Shown here: one piece after another, positions 19,704-27,414 of the stretch
Position numbering within the stretch: position 1 is the stretch's first letter
How the letters are laid out: each line of letters starts with the position of its first letter
DNA from: Bacillus atrophaeus
GTDB lineage: Bacteria; Bacillota; Bacilli; Bacillales; Bacillaceae
Assembly (NCBI RefSeq): GCF_001584335.1
Contig: NZ_LSBB01000019.1
Coordinates: 62,001 to 126,000 of the forward strand
Reading direction: 5' to 3'
Length of the DNA stretch: 64,000 nucleotides
Made by a program: the position numbers and the translations under genes
The notes under the pieces: generated by a model
Database searches by the model: none
Told to the model about the DNA's origin: nothing
What the model saw: the letters and a program-made list of their open reading frames with translations, nothing else

Positions 19704-20672
19704 TTAATAGGATGGCCAGCCCGAGCTCCAATTGAGATCATTGATTAAAAGCTTCGGAATGCCGTTGTTATTCGCGTCATACGCATGGCGCACTAAAATG
19801 TTGCCGTTTACGATATCTTGTCCGCCCGGGCCTTTCCATTGCCCGTTTCCTGAATCAAGTATCGTGCCTCCGCCGTCAAGCATACTTTTACCGCTTTTAT
19901 CAAGATAAGGGCCCGTGATGTTTGCAGATCTTCCATAAGCGATTTTATAGGTGCTGTTTACGCCCGCACAGCATTTATCAAATGATACCATTAAATGATA
20001 GTAGCCGTTCTGATACGTAATGGTCGGAGCTTCGAGTGCGCCGCTGTTATTCGGTCTGGCAGCTATGGAATAAAGTGAGCCGGTCGGTTTCATTGTATCT
20101 TTGTTCAGCTTCGTTAGTTTAATGCCGCTCCAAAACGATCCGAAAGCAAGCCATGGATTCCCGTCCTTGTCAATCGTCAGCTCCGGATCAATGGCGTTGT
20201 AATTATTGGCGCTGGTCGAACGGATGACAAGCCCCTCATCTTTCCAGCTTCCCGAGCTGACGCTTGTTGTGGAAGCGAGGCCGATAGCAGATGTGTTGCT
20301 GCCGAAAGTGGAAACGGAATAATAAAGCCAGTACTTTCCATTGTAATACTGAATATCAGGAGCCCACTGGTTTTTCTCATAATTCGGAACGTAATTGCCC
20401 CACCATGATAAAGGCGTGCTGAAAACTGATTTTTGTACGCTCCATTTTTTCCCGTCCGAGGATTTTAAAACACGCAGACCTTTTTCTTCGGTCAAACCAG
20501 TTCCAAAAGCGTACCATGAGCTTCCTTCTTTCACCATGGTCGGATCATGAAGCAGCTCATTTGACGCTCCCCAAAATGCAGCAGATGCCGGAGAAGCGGA
20601 AGTCAATAACAAACCTGCTGTCAGAGCAGCGCATGAAAAGTGAAATAACCGTTTAAATCTTCTCTTTTTCAT
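19704..20672 (-). CDS. abnA: Secreted endo-1,5-alpha-L-arabinanase AbnA (GH43)
   Basis: Extracellular enzyme that cuts the alpha-1,5-arabinan backbone and supplies oligomers to AraNPQ. The 322-residue protein starts with a Sec signal peptide (basic MKKRRFKRLF, hydrophobic core, ASPASA-AF cleavage region). The GH43 catalytic acids are recognisable: the Asp in LLHDPTMV, the Asp in NAIDPELT and the Glu in GALEAPT. The start at 20672 has AGGAGG ten bases upstream; the ORF extends eight residues further without support. AraR-like boxes and a perfect cre lie upstream, so it should respond to arabinose and preferred sugars like the ara operon. Confidence 0.93.
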   Translation of the reverse strand: MKKRRFKRLFHFSCAALTAGLLLTSASPASAAFWGASNELLHDPTMVKEGSSWYAFGTGLTEEKGLRVLKSSDGKKWSVQKSVFSTPLSWWGNYVPNYEKNQWAPDIQYYNGKYWLYYSVSTFGSNTSAIGLASTTSVSSGSWKDEGLVIRSTSANNYNAIDPELTIDKDGNPWLAFGSFWSGIKLTKLNKDTMKPTGSLYSIAARPNNSGALEAPTITYQNGYYHLMVSFDKCCAGVNSTYKIAYGRSANITGPYLDKSGKSMLDGGGTILDSGNGQWKGPGGQDIVNGNILVRHAYDANNNGIPKLLINDLNWSSGWPSY

Positions 20673-20699
20673 TTTAGCAAAACCTCCTGTATTCATTTC

Positions 20700-20714
20700 A
20701 GAAAACGCTTACAA
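20700..20714 (-). promoter_or_regulatory. cre (CcpA site) before abnA
   Basis: TTGTAAGCGTTTTCT on the minus strand matches every fixed position of the cre consensus. It lies 27 bases upstream of the abnA start codon, downstream of the expected promoter, fitting roadblock repression by CcpA. Confidence 0.75.
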
Positions 20715-20767
20715 AATTGTGCTGATCCCCCTTTCTTCATAGATGATTTCTATAAATACTGTTAGGT

Positions 20768-20835
20768 AAAATGTACGGACAATTCTGCGTCTCCCCTTAT
20801 TGTAGCCACTCGCCGTAAATTTGTACAGACAAAAA
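20768..20835 (-). promoter_or_regulatory. AraR-like boxes upstream of abnA
   Basis: AATTGTCCGTACATTTT on the minus strand (20768-20784) is a good AraR box. A second, weaker ATTTGTAC-type copy reads on the plus strand at 20819-20835 and overlaps the ysdC terminator. Centres are 50 bp apart. A TTGTCC/TATTTA promoter could overlap the first box. Confidence 0.55.
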
Positions 20836-20864
20836 AATAGAATCCGCCATTCAAGACGGATTCT
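20831..20864 (-). terminator. Terminator of ysdC
   Basis: AGAATCCG and CGGATTCT form an 8-bp stem with a 10-base loop, followed on the minus strand by A and seven T. It starts 10 bases past the ysdC stop. Confidence 0.8.
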
Positions 20865-20873
20865 TACGCATCT

Positions 20874-21959
20874 TTATTGATAAGTGATTTGATCGACAGT
20901 TTTGCGGTCTAATTTTTTAATGACCTCTGTTATCAATTTCACGGCATTTTCATAGTCATCACGATGCAGCATTGCCGCGTGGGTATGAATATAGCGGCTT
21001 GCAATGGTGATAGATAAGGCAGGCACACCGTTAGCCGTTAAATGGATGGAGCCTGAGTCAGTTCCTCCGCCGGAAAGTGATTCAAACTGATATGGGATTC
21101 CTGCTTCTTCAGCTGTATTGACAACAAAATCACGCAAACCTTTATGAGAGATCATTGAAGCATCATACAGCATAATTTGCGGACCTTTGCCCATTTTGCT
21201 TTGCGCCTCTTTTTCCGAAATGCCCGGTGTATCACCGGCGATACCGACATCAACGCCAAACGCGATGTCCGGCTGAATCGCATGCGCCGCGGTTTTTGCG
21301 CCGCGGAGTCCCACTTCCTCCTGAACCGTTCCTACACCATAGACGACATTAGGGTGGTCGCTATTTTGCAGGCCTTTCAGAACATCAATCGCAATCGCGC
21401 ACCCAATCCGGTTGTCCCACGCCTTTGCAAGCAAGTGCTTTTCGTTGTTCATCACCGTAAATTCAAAATAAGGAACAACTTGATCTCCAGGCAGAACTCC
21501 CCATTCCATGGCTTCTTCACGGCTGGAAGCTCCGATGTCGATAAACATATCTTTGATTTCCACAGGTTTCTTTCTCGCCTCAGGAGGCAATATGTGCGGC
21601 GGTTTTGAACCGATAACCCCTGTAATATCCCCTTTTTTCGTTACGACAGTGACACGCTGGGCAAGCATAACCTGTGACCACCAGCCTCCCACAGTCTGAA
21701 AGCGCAGAAAACCTTTATCGCTGATTTGCGTCACCATAAAACCGACTTCGTCCAAATGGCCGGCCACCATGATCTTCGGACCGTTTTCCAAGCCCGTTTT
21801 CTTTGCGATTAAACTGCCTAATCGATCTGTTGTGACGTCATCAGCAAATGGCTCTATGTATGATTTCATCACTTGTCTGACTTCTCTTTCGTTCCCCGGA
21901 ATGCCTTTTGCGTCTGTTAATTCTTTAAGCATGGTTAACGTTTCGTCTAGCTTTGCCAT
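20874..21959 (-). CDS. ysdC: M42-family metallo-aminopeptidase YsdC
   Basis: Putative dinuclear zinc or cobalt aminopeptidase of the M42 (glutamyl aminopeptidase/TET-like) family; older annotations say endoglucanase, which the sequence does not support. Metal and catalytic motifs are visible: [11 protein letters not shown] near residue 66, [15 protein letters not shown] near 180, [14 protein letters not shown] near 215 with the catalytic Glu-Glu pair, GVDVG, and [12 protein letters not shown] near the C-terminus. The 361-residue length equals B. subtilis YsdC. Monocistronic, with its own terminator downstream. Confidence 0.9.
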   Translation of the reverse strand: MAKLDETLTMLKELTDAKGIPGNEREVRQVMKSYIEPFADDVTTDRLGSLIAKKTGLENGPKIMVAGHLDEVGFMVTQISDKGFLRFQTVGGWWSQVMLAQRVTVVTKKGDITGVIGSKPPHILPPEARKKPVEIKDMFIDIGASSREEAMEWGVLPGDQVVPYFEFTVMNNEKHLLAKAWDNRIGCAIAIDVLKGLQNSDHPNVVYGVGTVQEEVGLRGAKTAAHAIQPDIAFGVDVGIAGDTPGISEKEAQSKMGKGPQIMLYDASMISHKGLRDFVVNTAEEAGIPYQFESLSGGGTDSGSIHLTANGVPALSITIASRYIHTHAAMLHRDDYENAVKLITEVIKKLDRKTVDQITYQ

Positions 21960-22083
21960 GTTGCAAACCCTCCTTCATCTTTCCTACATTCTTATTATAC
22001 AAAACCTATCGGTAACCATACGAATATTTCACATGAAATGGGGTAATTATTTTAGACAGCCGAAACATTTCTTTTAAAAAAAG

Positions 22084-22109
22084 TGAAACCTTTTGCTTCA
22101 CTCTTCGTA
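22084..22109 (+). promoter_or_regulatory. SigW-type promoter of ysdB
   Basis: TGAAAC (22084-22089) and CGTA (22106-22109) are separated by exactly 16 bp, an exact match to the extracytoplasmic-function sigma-W consensus. It lies 40 bases upstream of the ysdB start. ysdB is remembered as a SigW-regulon gene in B. subtilis. Confidence 0.85.
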
Positions 22110-22149
22110 TTACATCAGATAATGATTATGAGGGAGGTGCCTTCAACCA

Positions 22150-22548
22150 ATGATTATCATCATTCTCCGGCTTGCTTTGCTCGCCTTTCTTGCCTATTGC
22201 ATATATGTCGCGGTCAGATTTTACACAAATCCAAAAAGAAGGCTGAAGCTGGCCCAGTCAAAAGAACATTTTTATATTGTCGATGAACAGAAAAATGCAA
22301 GAAAGAATTTTCAGCTGACTTATAAAGGCGTGCTTTTTGAAGGAGAAAAGCATATTCCTTCCAAGGATCATCCGCTCTTTATCCATACCATCTTTGTGTG
22401 GACGGAATCTCCAGAAAAGCTGGCTGCCTTTTCAGCGAAAGATTTTAAGGATATAGAACAAAAGGTGAATGAACGTTATCCGGATTGTAAGATTGATTGG
22501 GACCAGCCGATAAAGCTGGCTAAATCAAAAAAAGCAGAAGAGCGATAA
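22150..22548 (+). CDS. ysdB: SigW-controlled membrane-anchored protein YsdB
   Basis: A 132-residue protein of unknown biochemical role. It has one N-terminal membrane helix (residues about 2-24, MIIIILRLALLAFLAYCIYV). A basic, soluble domain on the cytoplasmic side follows, containing YIVDEQKNARKNFQLTYKGV and a C-terminal lysine-rich tail. Its SigW promoter places it in the cell-envelope stress response. It starts at ATG with GGAGGTG upstream, is transcribed alone against its neighbours, and ends in a terminator that begins inside its last codons. Confidence 0.88.
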   Translation: MIIIILRLALLAFLAYCIYVAVRFYTNPKRRLKLAQSKEHFYIVDEQKNARKNFQLTYKGVLFEGEKHIPSKDHPLFIHTIFVWTESPEKLAAFSAKDFKDIEQKVNERYPDCKIDWDQPIKLAKSKKAEER

Positions 22549-22566
22549 TCGCTTTTCTGCTTTTTT
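22533..22566 (+). terminator. Terminator of ysdB
   Basis: A 13-bp stem (AGCAGAAGAGCGA with TCGCTTTTCTGCT, one G-U pair) closes a 3-base loop containing the stop codon and is followed by six T. It lies between the converging genes ysdB and ysdA. Confidence 0.85.
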
Positions 22567-22834
22567 ACAAATCAAACGGACTATAATAAATAGCGACAAA
22601 AACAGCTTCAATCACTAAAAGCAGCGGCACGCCGTACATAAAAGACCGGTGCTTTGTTTTATGTCTGAAGGTTTGCATCCCCAGCCAAACACCTAAAGCT
22701 CCAAACGCAATCGCCACAAGCCAGATTCGTTCCTCAGAAATCCGCCACCTGTGCTGCTGCGCCCTTTTTTTATCGGCGCCCATGATCCAAAATCCGCAAA
22801 CATTGATCAGCATGATATATATTAAAACAGCCAT
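22565..22834 (-). CDS. ysdA: DUF1294 membrane protein YsdA
   Basis: An 89-residue integral membrane protein of the DUF1294 family. The conserved FWIMGADKKRAQQHRWRISE connects the first helix to two further helices. The function is unknown. It is the last gene of the infC-rpmI-rplT-ysdA run, 54 bases after rplT and in the same direction, and may share that transcript. An AAAGGATGAG site precedes the ATG. Confidence 0.88.
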   Translation of the reverse strand: MAVLIYIMLINVCGFWIMGADKKRAQQHRWRISEERIWLVAIAFGALGVWLGMQTFRHKTKHRSFMYGVPLLLVIEAVFVAIYYSPFDL

Positions 22835-22888
22835 TCTTTATCTCATCCTTTATATAAAAAGGCCGCTCTGAGAGAGCGGCCCGGCATA

Positions 22889-23260
<372 letters not shown>

Positions 23261-23279
23261 CTAATTGTTCCTTGTCCGA

Positions 23280-23492
<213 letters not shown>

Positions 23493-24014
23493 TTATTGCT
23501 TTTCGTTTTTCGGCGCAAGCATCAAGAACATGCTGCGGCCGTCCATTTTTGGTTTTGTTTCAACTGTCGCAACTTCAGCACACGCTTCAGAGAAACGGTC
23601 CAATACGCGCTGTCCGATTTCTTTATGCGTGATCGCGCGTCCTTTAAAGCGGATAGAAGCTTTCACTTTATCGCCTTTTTCAAGGAATTTAATCGCATTG
23701 CGCAACTTCGTGTTAAAGTCGTGCTCATCGATTGTCGGACTTAATCTAACTTCTTTTAAGTTAATGATTTTTTGATTTTTGCGTGCTTCTTTGTCCTTTT
23801 TCTGCTGCTCGAATCTGAACTTTCCGTAGTCCATGATGCGGCAGACAGGCGGTTTTGCATTTGCTGCAACTAACACAAGGTCAAGATTTGCGCGGCCGGC
23901 GATTTCAAGTGCTTCCTGACGGGACTTGATTCCAAGCTGGTCGCCATTTTGTCCGATTAAGCGGACCTCACGTGCACGGATACCCTCATTAACCAATTGA
24001 TCTTTGCTAATAAT
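23493..24014 (-). CDS. infC: Translation initiation factor IF-3
   Basis: Binds the 30S subunit and checks start-codon selection. The N-domain ([15 protein letters not shown]), the lysine-rich linker ([20 protein letters not shown]) and the C-domain ([19 protein letters not shown]) are all present. The true start is a rare AUU at 24014, with GGAGGTGG six bases upstream, giving 173 residues. Starting at the internal TTG at 23996 would drop conserved residues. AUU starts in infC are a known way for IF-3 to limit its own synthesis. First gene of the L20-controlled operon. Confidence 0.95.
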   Translation of the reverse strand: MISKDQLVNEGIRAREVRLIGQNGDQLGIKSRQEALEIAGRANLDLVLVAANAKPPVCRIMDYGKFRFEQQKKDKEARKNQKIINLKEVRLSPTIDEHDFNTKLRNAIKFLEKGDKVKASIRFKGRAITHKEIGQRVLDRFSEACAEVATVETKPKMDGRSMFLMLAPKNEKQ

Positions 24015-24076
24015 GAGCCACCTCCATAGTTTCTTCGAATTGATTCACAATTCATTTTGACTTGCATTCTACAGGC

Positions 24077-24217
24077 AAACAAAAAGTGTGGGTATGATTA
24101 CACACCCACACTACGAACATCTGCATAAATAAAAATGTACGGTCAACCTGCCAACTACATGAATGTGTCAATCAGGTGAGAAGCGGGTGCTTCTTCTTGT
24201 GATTTATATTCAATTCA
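24077..24217 (-). ncRNA. infC operon leader with L20-type attenuator
   Basis: About 200 bases separate the promoter from the AUU codon. Near the middle is a terminator: AGTGTGGGT (24093-24085) with ACCCACACT (24112-24104), then a T-rich tract (24084-24078). This agrees with the B. subtilis L20 leader, where L20 binding favours the terminator. The antiterminator pairing was not worked out here. Confidence 0.7.
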
Positions 24218-24223
24218 ATAACT

Positions 24224-24252
24224 ATTCTACACAATGCCGGATATTTAGTCAA
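24224..24252 (-). promoter_or_regulatory. SigA promoter of infC-rpmI-rplT
   Basis: TTGACT (24247-24252) and TAGAAT (24224-24229) on the minus strand with a 17-bp spacer. Each hexamer differs from consensus by one base. Confidence 0.75.
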
Positions 24253-24379
24253 GAATGACTTCTCCGGAACAACTTTTTCATTGTAACATGTGGTTATGAG
24301 TTGCGCAAGGCTAAAATCAGAGAATTTCAGCTTCTGTTTCTTACTTGATACTCCATTCTTTCGGTATGTCACCCCGAAA

Positions 24380-24646
24380 AAACCACTTTTCACCATTTCA
24401 TTAAATAATTCCGGCTGTGCGAGCGGTGTGCCATGCCCCGTACCCGGAATCATCACGCATCGGCAATTCGCATTTTTATTGCCTATTTCCCGTGCAGACG
24501 TTTTTAAGATTCCTCTCCTTTTCGCCGACAGTTACCAATATATCAGCACTCGCTTCACTAAACCGCGCAGGAAGTTTAAAAGACATATTCTCCTTCAATA
24601 TCCGGTAAAGTGTGCCGGCGCTCATCCGGCAGCTATCTTTCGTCGT
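24380..24646 (-). pseudogene. Decayed C-terminal fragment of an alpha/beta-hydrolase
   Basis: On the minus strand two adjacent frames give protein-like sequence that looks like the end of an alpha/beta-hydrolase. The first is MSAGTLYRILKENMSFKLPA then ADILVTVGEKERN. After a one-base shift near 24501-24512 the second gives LKTSAREI, then VMIPGTGHGTPLAQPELFNE. The GHG histidine would be the catalytic His. An in-frame stop lies seven codons before the readable part and nothing similar continues past 24380, so both ends are lost. The remainder of the 820-bp gap (24015-24836) holds the infC leader and promoter, and about 190 bp of AT-rich sequence before the lipoprotein gene in which I see no clear element. 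Confidence 0.5.
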
Positions 24647-24836
24647 TTAAGGTGACTGTTTTTTCAGATTCTCTCTCAATATCGTAACATCAAAATGGAA
24701 ATCGTGAATTAAAAATGGATTAAAAAGTAATAAAAGAAAATAAAAGTATTAACTTTAAACCGCAAAGACCGATAAAGTAAATAGATTCCAGTTCCCTTTA
24801 TATTACGCATGTATCAAAACAAAAGGAGAAACACGC

Positions 24837-25370
24837 ATGAAAAAACAAACAAAATTAACGATTTCTTTGTTATTGCTGGGGGCTTTATCAGCAGCCGGCT
24901 GTGCTCATGACAAAACAACTGCCAGCCCAAAGGAAGAAAAATCTGAACCTGTAGCTTTAGACGTCGAGAAGCCCTCTCCAAAATCGGATAAAGACAAGCT
25001 TGAGGAAGAGCACAAAAACTTAAAATTGCTTGAGACAAAAAGACATACTGAAGAGCTTGAGAAGATTGAAGCAGCCAAAAAACAGGCTGCAGAAGAAGCA
25101 GAAATCCAGAGACAGGAAGAATTAGCTGCACAACGAGAAGCTGAACGGCAAGCGGAAGAAGCCAGACAGCAAGAACAAGCAAAAACAGCGGAATCTGCTA
25201 ATAGCTCTGCTTCCTCAGCAAATCGATCAGATGCGGCACAAGCCCAAGAGCCGGCGGCAGATCTGCCGGAAAACGATGGATATGGATATGCAGAACGAAA
25301 AAAATGGCATGACGATCAAGTTGAATGGGGCATTAAACAAGGCTATATTGATCCGGAAGATGCTCCTTAA
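24837..25370 (+). CDS. Lipoprotein with charged coiled-coil and short C-terminal domain
   Basis: A 177-residue predicted lipoprotein. The signal peptide ends in the lipobox LSAAGC, so Cys22 is the likely lipid-anchored residue. Residues about 45-125 are almost entirely Glu, Lys, Gln, Ala and Arg in heptad-like order (KLEEEHKNLKLLETKRHTEE), predicting a long coiled coil. A Ser/Ala/Asn linker follows. The last 33 residues form a conserved-looking block with YGYAERKKWHDDQVEWGIKQ and end GYIDPEDAP. I do not recognise the function; it may correspond to B. subtilis yscB, but I am not sure. The ATG has AAAAGGAGA upstream. Confidence 0.82.
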   Translation: MKKQTKLTISLLLLGALSAAGCAHDKTTASPKEEKSEPVALDVEKPSPKSDKDKLEEEHKNLKLLETKRHTEELEKIEAAKKQAAEEAEIQRQEELAAQREAERQAEEARQQEQAKTAESANSSASSANRSDAAQAQEPAADLPENDGYGYAERKKWHDDQVEWGIKQGYIDPEDAP

Positions 25371-25372
25371 GA

Positions 25373-25399
25373 AAAAAGCCAAGGAACCTATCCTTGGCT
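25373..25399 (-). terminator. Terminator of pftAB
   Basis: AGCCAAGG and CCTTGGCT form an 8-bp stem with a 7-base loop. On the minus strand a T-run follows directly. The stem starts at the pftB stop codon. It also lies just past the converging lipoprotein gene, but no T-run follows on that strand. Confidence 0.8.
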
Positions 25400-26094
25400 T
25401 AACCCCCTATCAACTGCACAAACACCGGTATGACCAGCACTGTCACAATCCCTACTACAACGACCGCGATACTCGCCATCGCTGCTTCAACTTCCCCCAT
25501 CTCGATTCCGACCGCCACGCCCAGCGCGTGACCGGAAGTGCCGAGAGCCAATCCTTTAGAGATCGGATTTTTCACTTTAAACAGCTTTAAGAACAGAGCG
25601 CCGAGCGCGTAGACGATAACGGCGTTAAAAATAACGGCAAAGGCTGTGATGTCGCTGATGCCGCCGATACCTTTTGATAAAGGAAGAGCGATTGCTGTTG
25701 TCGCCGCTTGCGGAAGCATGCTTTTCATGACTGCTTCATCAAGATGAATTCCTTTTGCAAGGAGATAAACAATCGTAACGGAGCAAACTGACCCGACAAT
25801 GATGGAAGACATGATTTGCCACCAGTATTTTTTCAGCTTGTCTCTTTGCTTGTACAACGGAATGGCAAAGGCGATGGTCGCCGGTTCAAGGAAAAATTTA
25901 ATGATTTCTCCCCCATTGTTATAATCCGCGTAAGAAAAACCGCCGATTTTCAAGAATGCGATGCCCAGCACCATTGCGACAAATAAAGGCGTGAAAAGGA
26001 AGAAGCCTTTTGACTTTTTGAATAGAAATGTGCCGATGCCGAATGCGGCAAGTGATACCACGATGCCGAAATAAGGACTCATTGTACTTTCCAT
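25399..26094 (-). CDS. pftB: Pyruvate transporter subunit PftB (LrgB family)
   Basis: Membrane subunit of the hetero-oligomeric PftAB pyruvate facilitator known from B. subtilis (formerly YsbB). The 231-residue LrgB-family protein has several membrane helices and the family signature [20 protein letters not shown] near residues 140-160. [20 protein letters not shown] is near 185. It is 20 bases downstream of pftA and is controlled with it by the LytST two-component system encoded upstream. Confidence 0.9.
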   Translation of the reverse strand: MESTMSPYFGIVVSLAAFGIGTFLFKKSKGFFLFTPLFVAMVLGIAFLKIGGFSYADYNNGGEIIKFFLEPATIAFAIPLYKQRDKLKKYWWQIMSSIIVGSVCSVTIVYLLAKGIHLDEAVMKSMLPQAATTAIALPLSKGIGGISDITAFAVIFNAVIVYALGALFLKLFKVKNPISKGLALGTSGHALGVAVGIEMGEVEAAMASIAVVVVGIVTVLVIPVFVQLIGG

Positions 26095-26114
26095 TTGATT
26101 ACCCCCTATGCCTC

Positions 26115-26552
26115 TTAATGATGAGCGAGCTTGTTTTCCTTATGCGGATGCTGCACCGTTTTTTCTTTCTGCTGCTTGTCAGCGGCTGTCTGTTTTCCTC
26201 TTATGATGAATTGGGAGAACAAACCTGTCGCCGCTAATAAAATGATGGTTGCAAGCAGAATGACAAGCACGATTTGCAGGCCGTAATGCTGCATCACACC
26301 AAGTGAATTCATAACAGAAATGCCTGACGGGACAAATAAAAAGCCGATCAGAGATGTTAAAGACGTTCCCAGGGTTTCTACTTGTTCAAGTTTAATAATG
26401 TTTAAGCATAATAAGAGAAATAATAGAACTAATCCTACGACTGACGCAGGGATAGGAATTGGAACAATCGCGGCAATCATATTTGATACCAGCATAATTG
26501 CGGCAAAAATAAATGCTTGTGTTAAAAAACCATACACTTTTTTAGCACTCAT
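26115..26552 (-). CDS. pftA: Pyruvate transporter subunit PftA (LrgA family)
   Basis: Small LrgA/holin-like membrane partner of PftB, with about four helices and a charged C-terminal tail ([20 protein letters not shown]). The region [20 protein letters not shown] is the family hallmark. I choose the ATG at 26552 because AGAGGTG lies at good spacing, giving 145 residues; a GTG three codons upstream (26561) is the alternative. In B. subtilis the operon is induced by pyruvate through LytST and repressed by glucose through CcpA, and a cre is present upstream. Confidence 0.9.
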   Translation of the reverse strand: MSAKKVYGFLTQAFIFAAIMLVSNMIAAIVPIPIPASVVGLVLLFLLLCLNIIKLEQVETLGTSLTSLIGFLFVPSGISVMNSLGVMQHYGLQIVLVILLATIILLAATGLFSQFIIRGKQTAADKQQKEKTVQHPHKENKLAHH

Positions 26553-26582
26553 TTTCTTCACCTCTTTCTCTTTGTTGTCCTC

Positions 26583-26623
26583 ATTATAATAAATGAAAAC
26601 CCTTTATTAAGCGCTTACATCTA
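26583..26623 (-). promoter_or_regulatory. pftAB promoter region with cre
   Basis: A perfect TATAAT (26583-26588, minus strand) has no good -35 hexamer (CTTAAT), as expected for an activator-dependent promoter. ATGTAAGCGCTTAAT just upstream matches cre except at one position, so CcpA could compete with LytT or polymerase. Confidence 0.6.
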
Positions 26624-26685
26624 AACTTGCTGAATAATCGGGATGAGATGCAAAAAATGAGGGATGAAATACAAAAACCGCTTCA

Positions 26686-27414
26686 TCAAATATGAAGCAG
26701 TTTCTTTAATTCCTTAGCATATGTGCGGCTGACCGGTATTTTTGATCCGTCTTTCATAATGAGATTATATGTCGAATTAAACCATGGCTGAATCTCTTTA
26801 ATATACTCAGTATTGACGATATAACTGCGGTGGACGCGGATGAAGTCTGCGTCGGGCAGCTTCTTCTCAATAACCGCCAGTGTATCGCTTACACTGTAAG
26901 ATGTTTCATGCGTTTTAACCTCGGTGTGCCCATCGGCAATTCCGGCAAATATAATTTCTGACACATCTAAAATCACAATCGATTCACCGACAGATACGGC
27001 AAGCTTATGATGATTCACTGAGCCTGTCTGCTCCATCGGTTCTCCGGTATCCGGTTTTACCTTTTTATATTTCTTAATTGTCTGCTGAACGCGCTCCTCA
27101 TCAAAAGGTTTGGTCAAATAATCAAGCGCGTCCACTTCAAAGGCTTTGAGCGCATATTGGTCATAGGCGGTCGCAAACACAACAGCAGGCGGATGCTTCA
27201 TTTTATTTAACCGCTTTGCGATATCAAAGCCGTTTTCCCCGGACAAATCAACATCTAAGAACAGAAGATCCGGCTTTTGATCCATCATCCGGTCAAATGC
27301 CGATTCAATGTTTTCAGCTTCATCTATTTCGTCTACCTCATTCGTACGTTTGAGCAAATAGGCTAATTCATCTCTTGCCAGTATTTCATCATCAACGATT
27401 AACACCCTCAGCAT
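26686..27414 (-). CDS. lytT: Response regulator LytT (LytTR family)
   Basis: Activates pftAB in response to pyruvate in B. subtilis. The 242-residue protein has an N-terminal receiver domain with the DDE acidic pocket at residues 8-10 and the phospho-acceptor Asp in LLFLDVDLSGENG near 54. FDEERV follows, then a C-terminal LytTR DNA-binding domain (residues about 140-240, with FIRVHRSYIVNTEYIKEI). Its start overlaps the end of lytS by 23 bases, indicating translational coupling. pftA follows downstream. Confidence 0.93.
   Translation of the reverse strand: MLRVLIVDDEILARDELAYLLKRTNEVDEIDEAENIESAFDRMMDQKPDLLFLDVDLSGENGFDIAKRLNKMKHPPAVVFATAYDQYALKAFEVDALDYLTKPFDEERVQQTIKKYKKVKPDTGEPMEQTGSVNHHKLAVSVGESIVILDVSEIIFAGIADGHTEVKTHETSYSVSDTLAVIEKKLPDADFIRVHRSYIVNTEYIKEIQPWFNSTYNLIMKDGSKIPVSRTYAKELKKLLHI

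Noticed and set aside
23979..23996. infC starting at the internal TTG
   Set aside because: The AUU at 24014 has a better-placed ribosome site and keeps the conserved N-terminus; AUU starts are characteristic of infC.
24172..24456. A 94-codon minus-strand open frame as an intact gene
   Set aside because: Only its first part resembles a hydrolase; it lacks upstream domains and a ribosome site and runs through the infC promoter, so it is better seen as a remnant.
24814..25182. Long hydrophobic-looking open frame opposite the lipoprotein gene
   Set aside because: It is a shadow of the Glu/Lys/Ala-rich coiled coil, with Leu-rich content caused by the complementary codons and no ribosome site.
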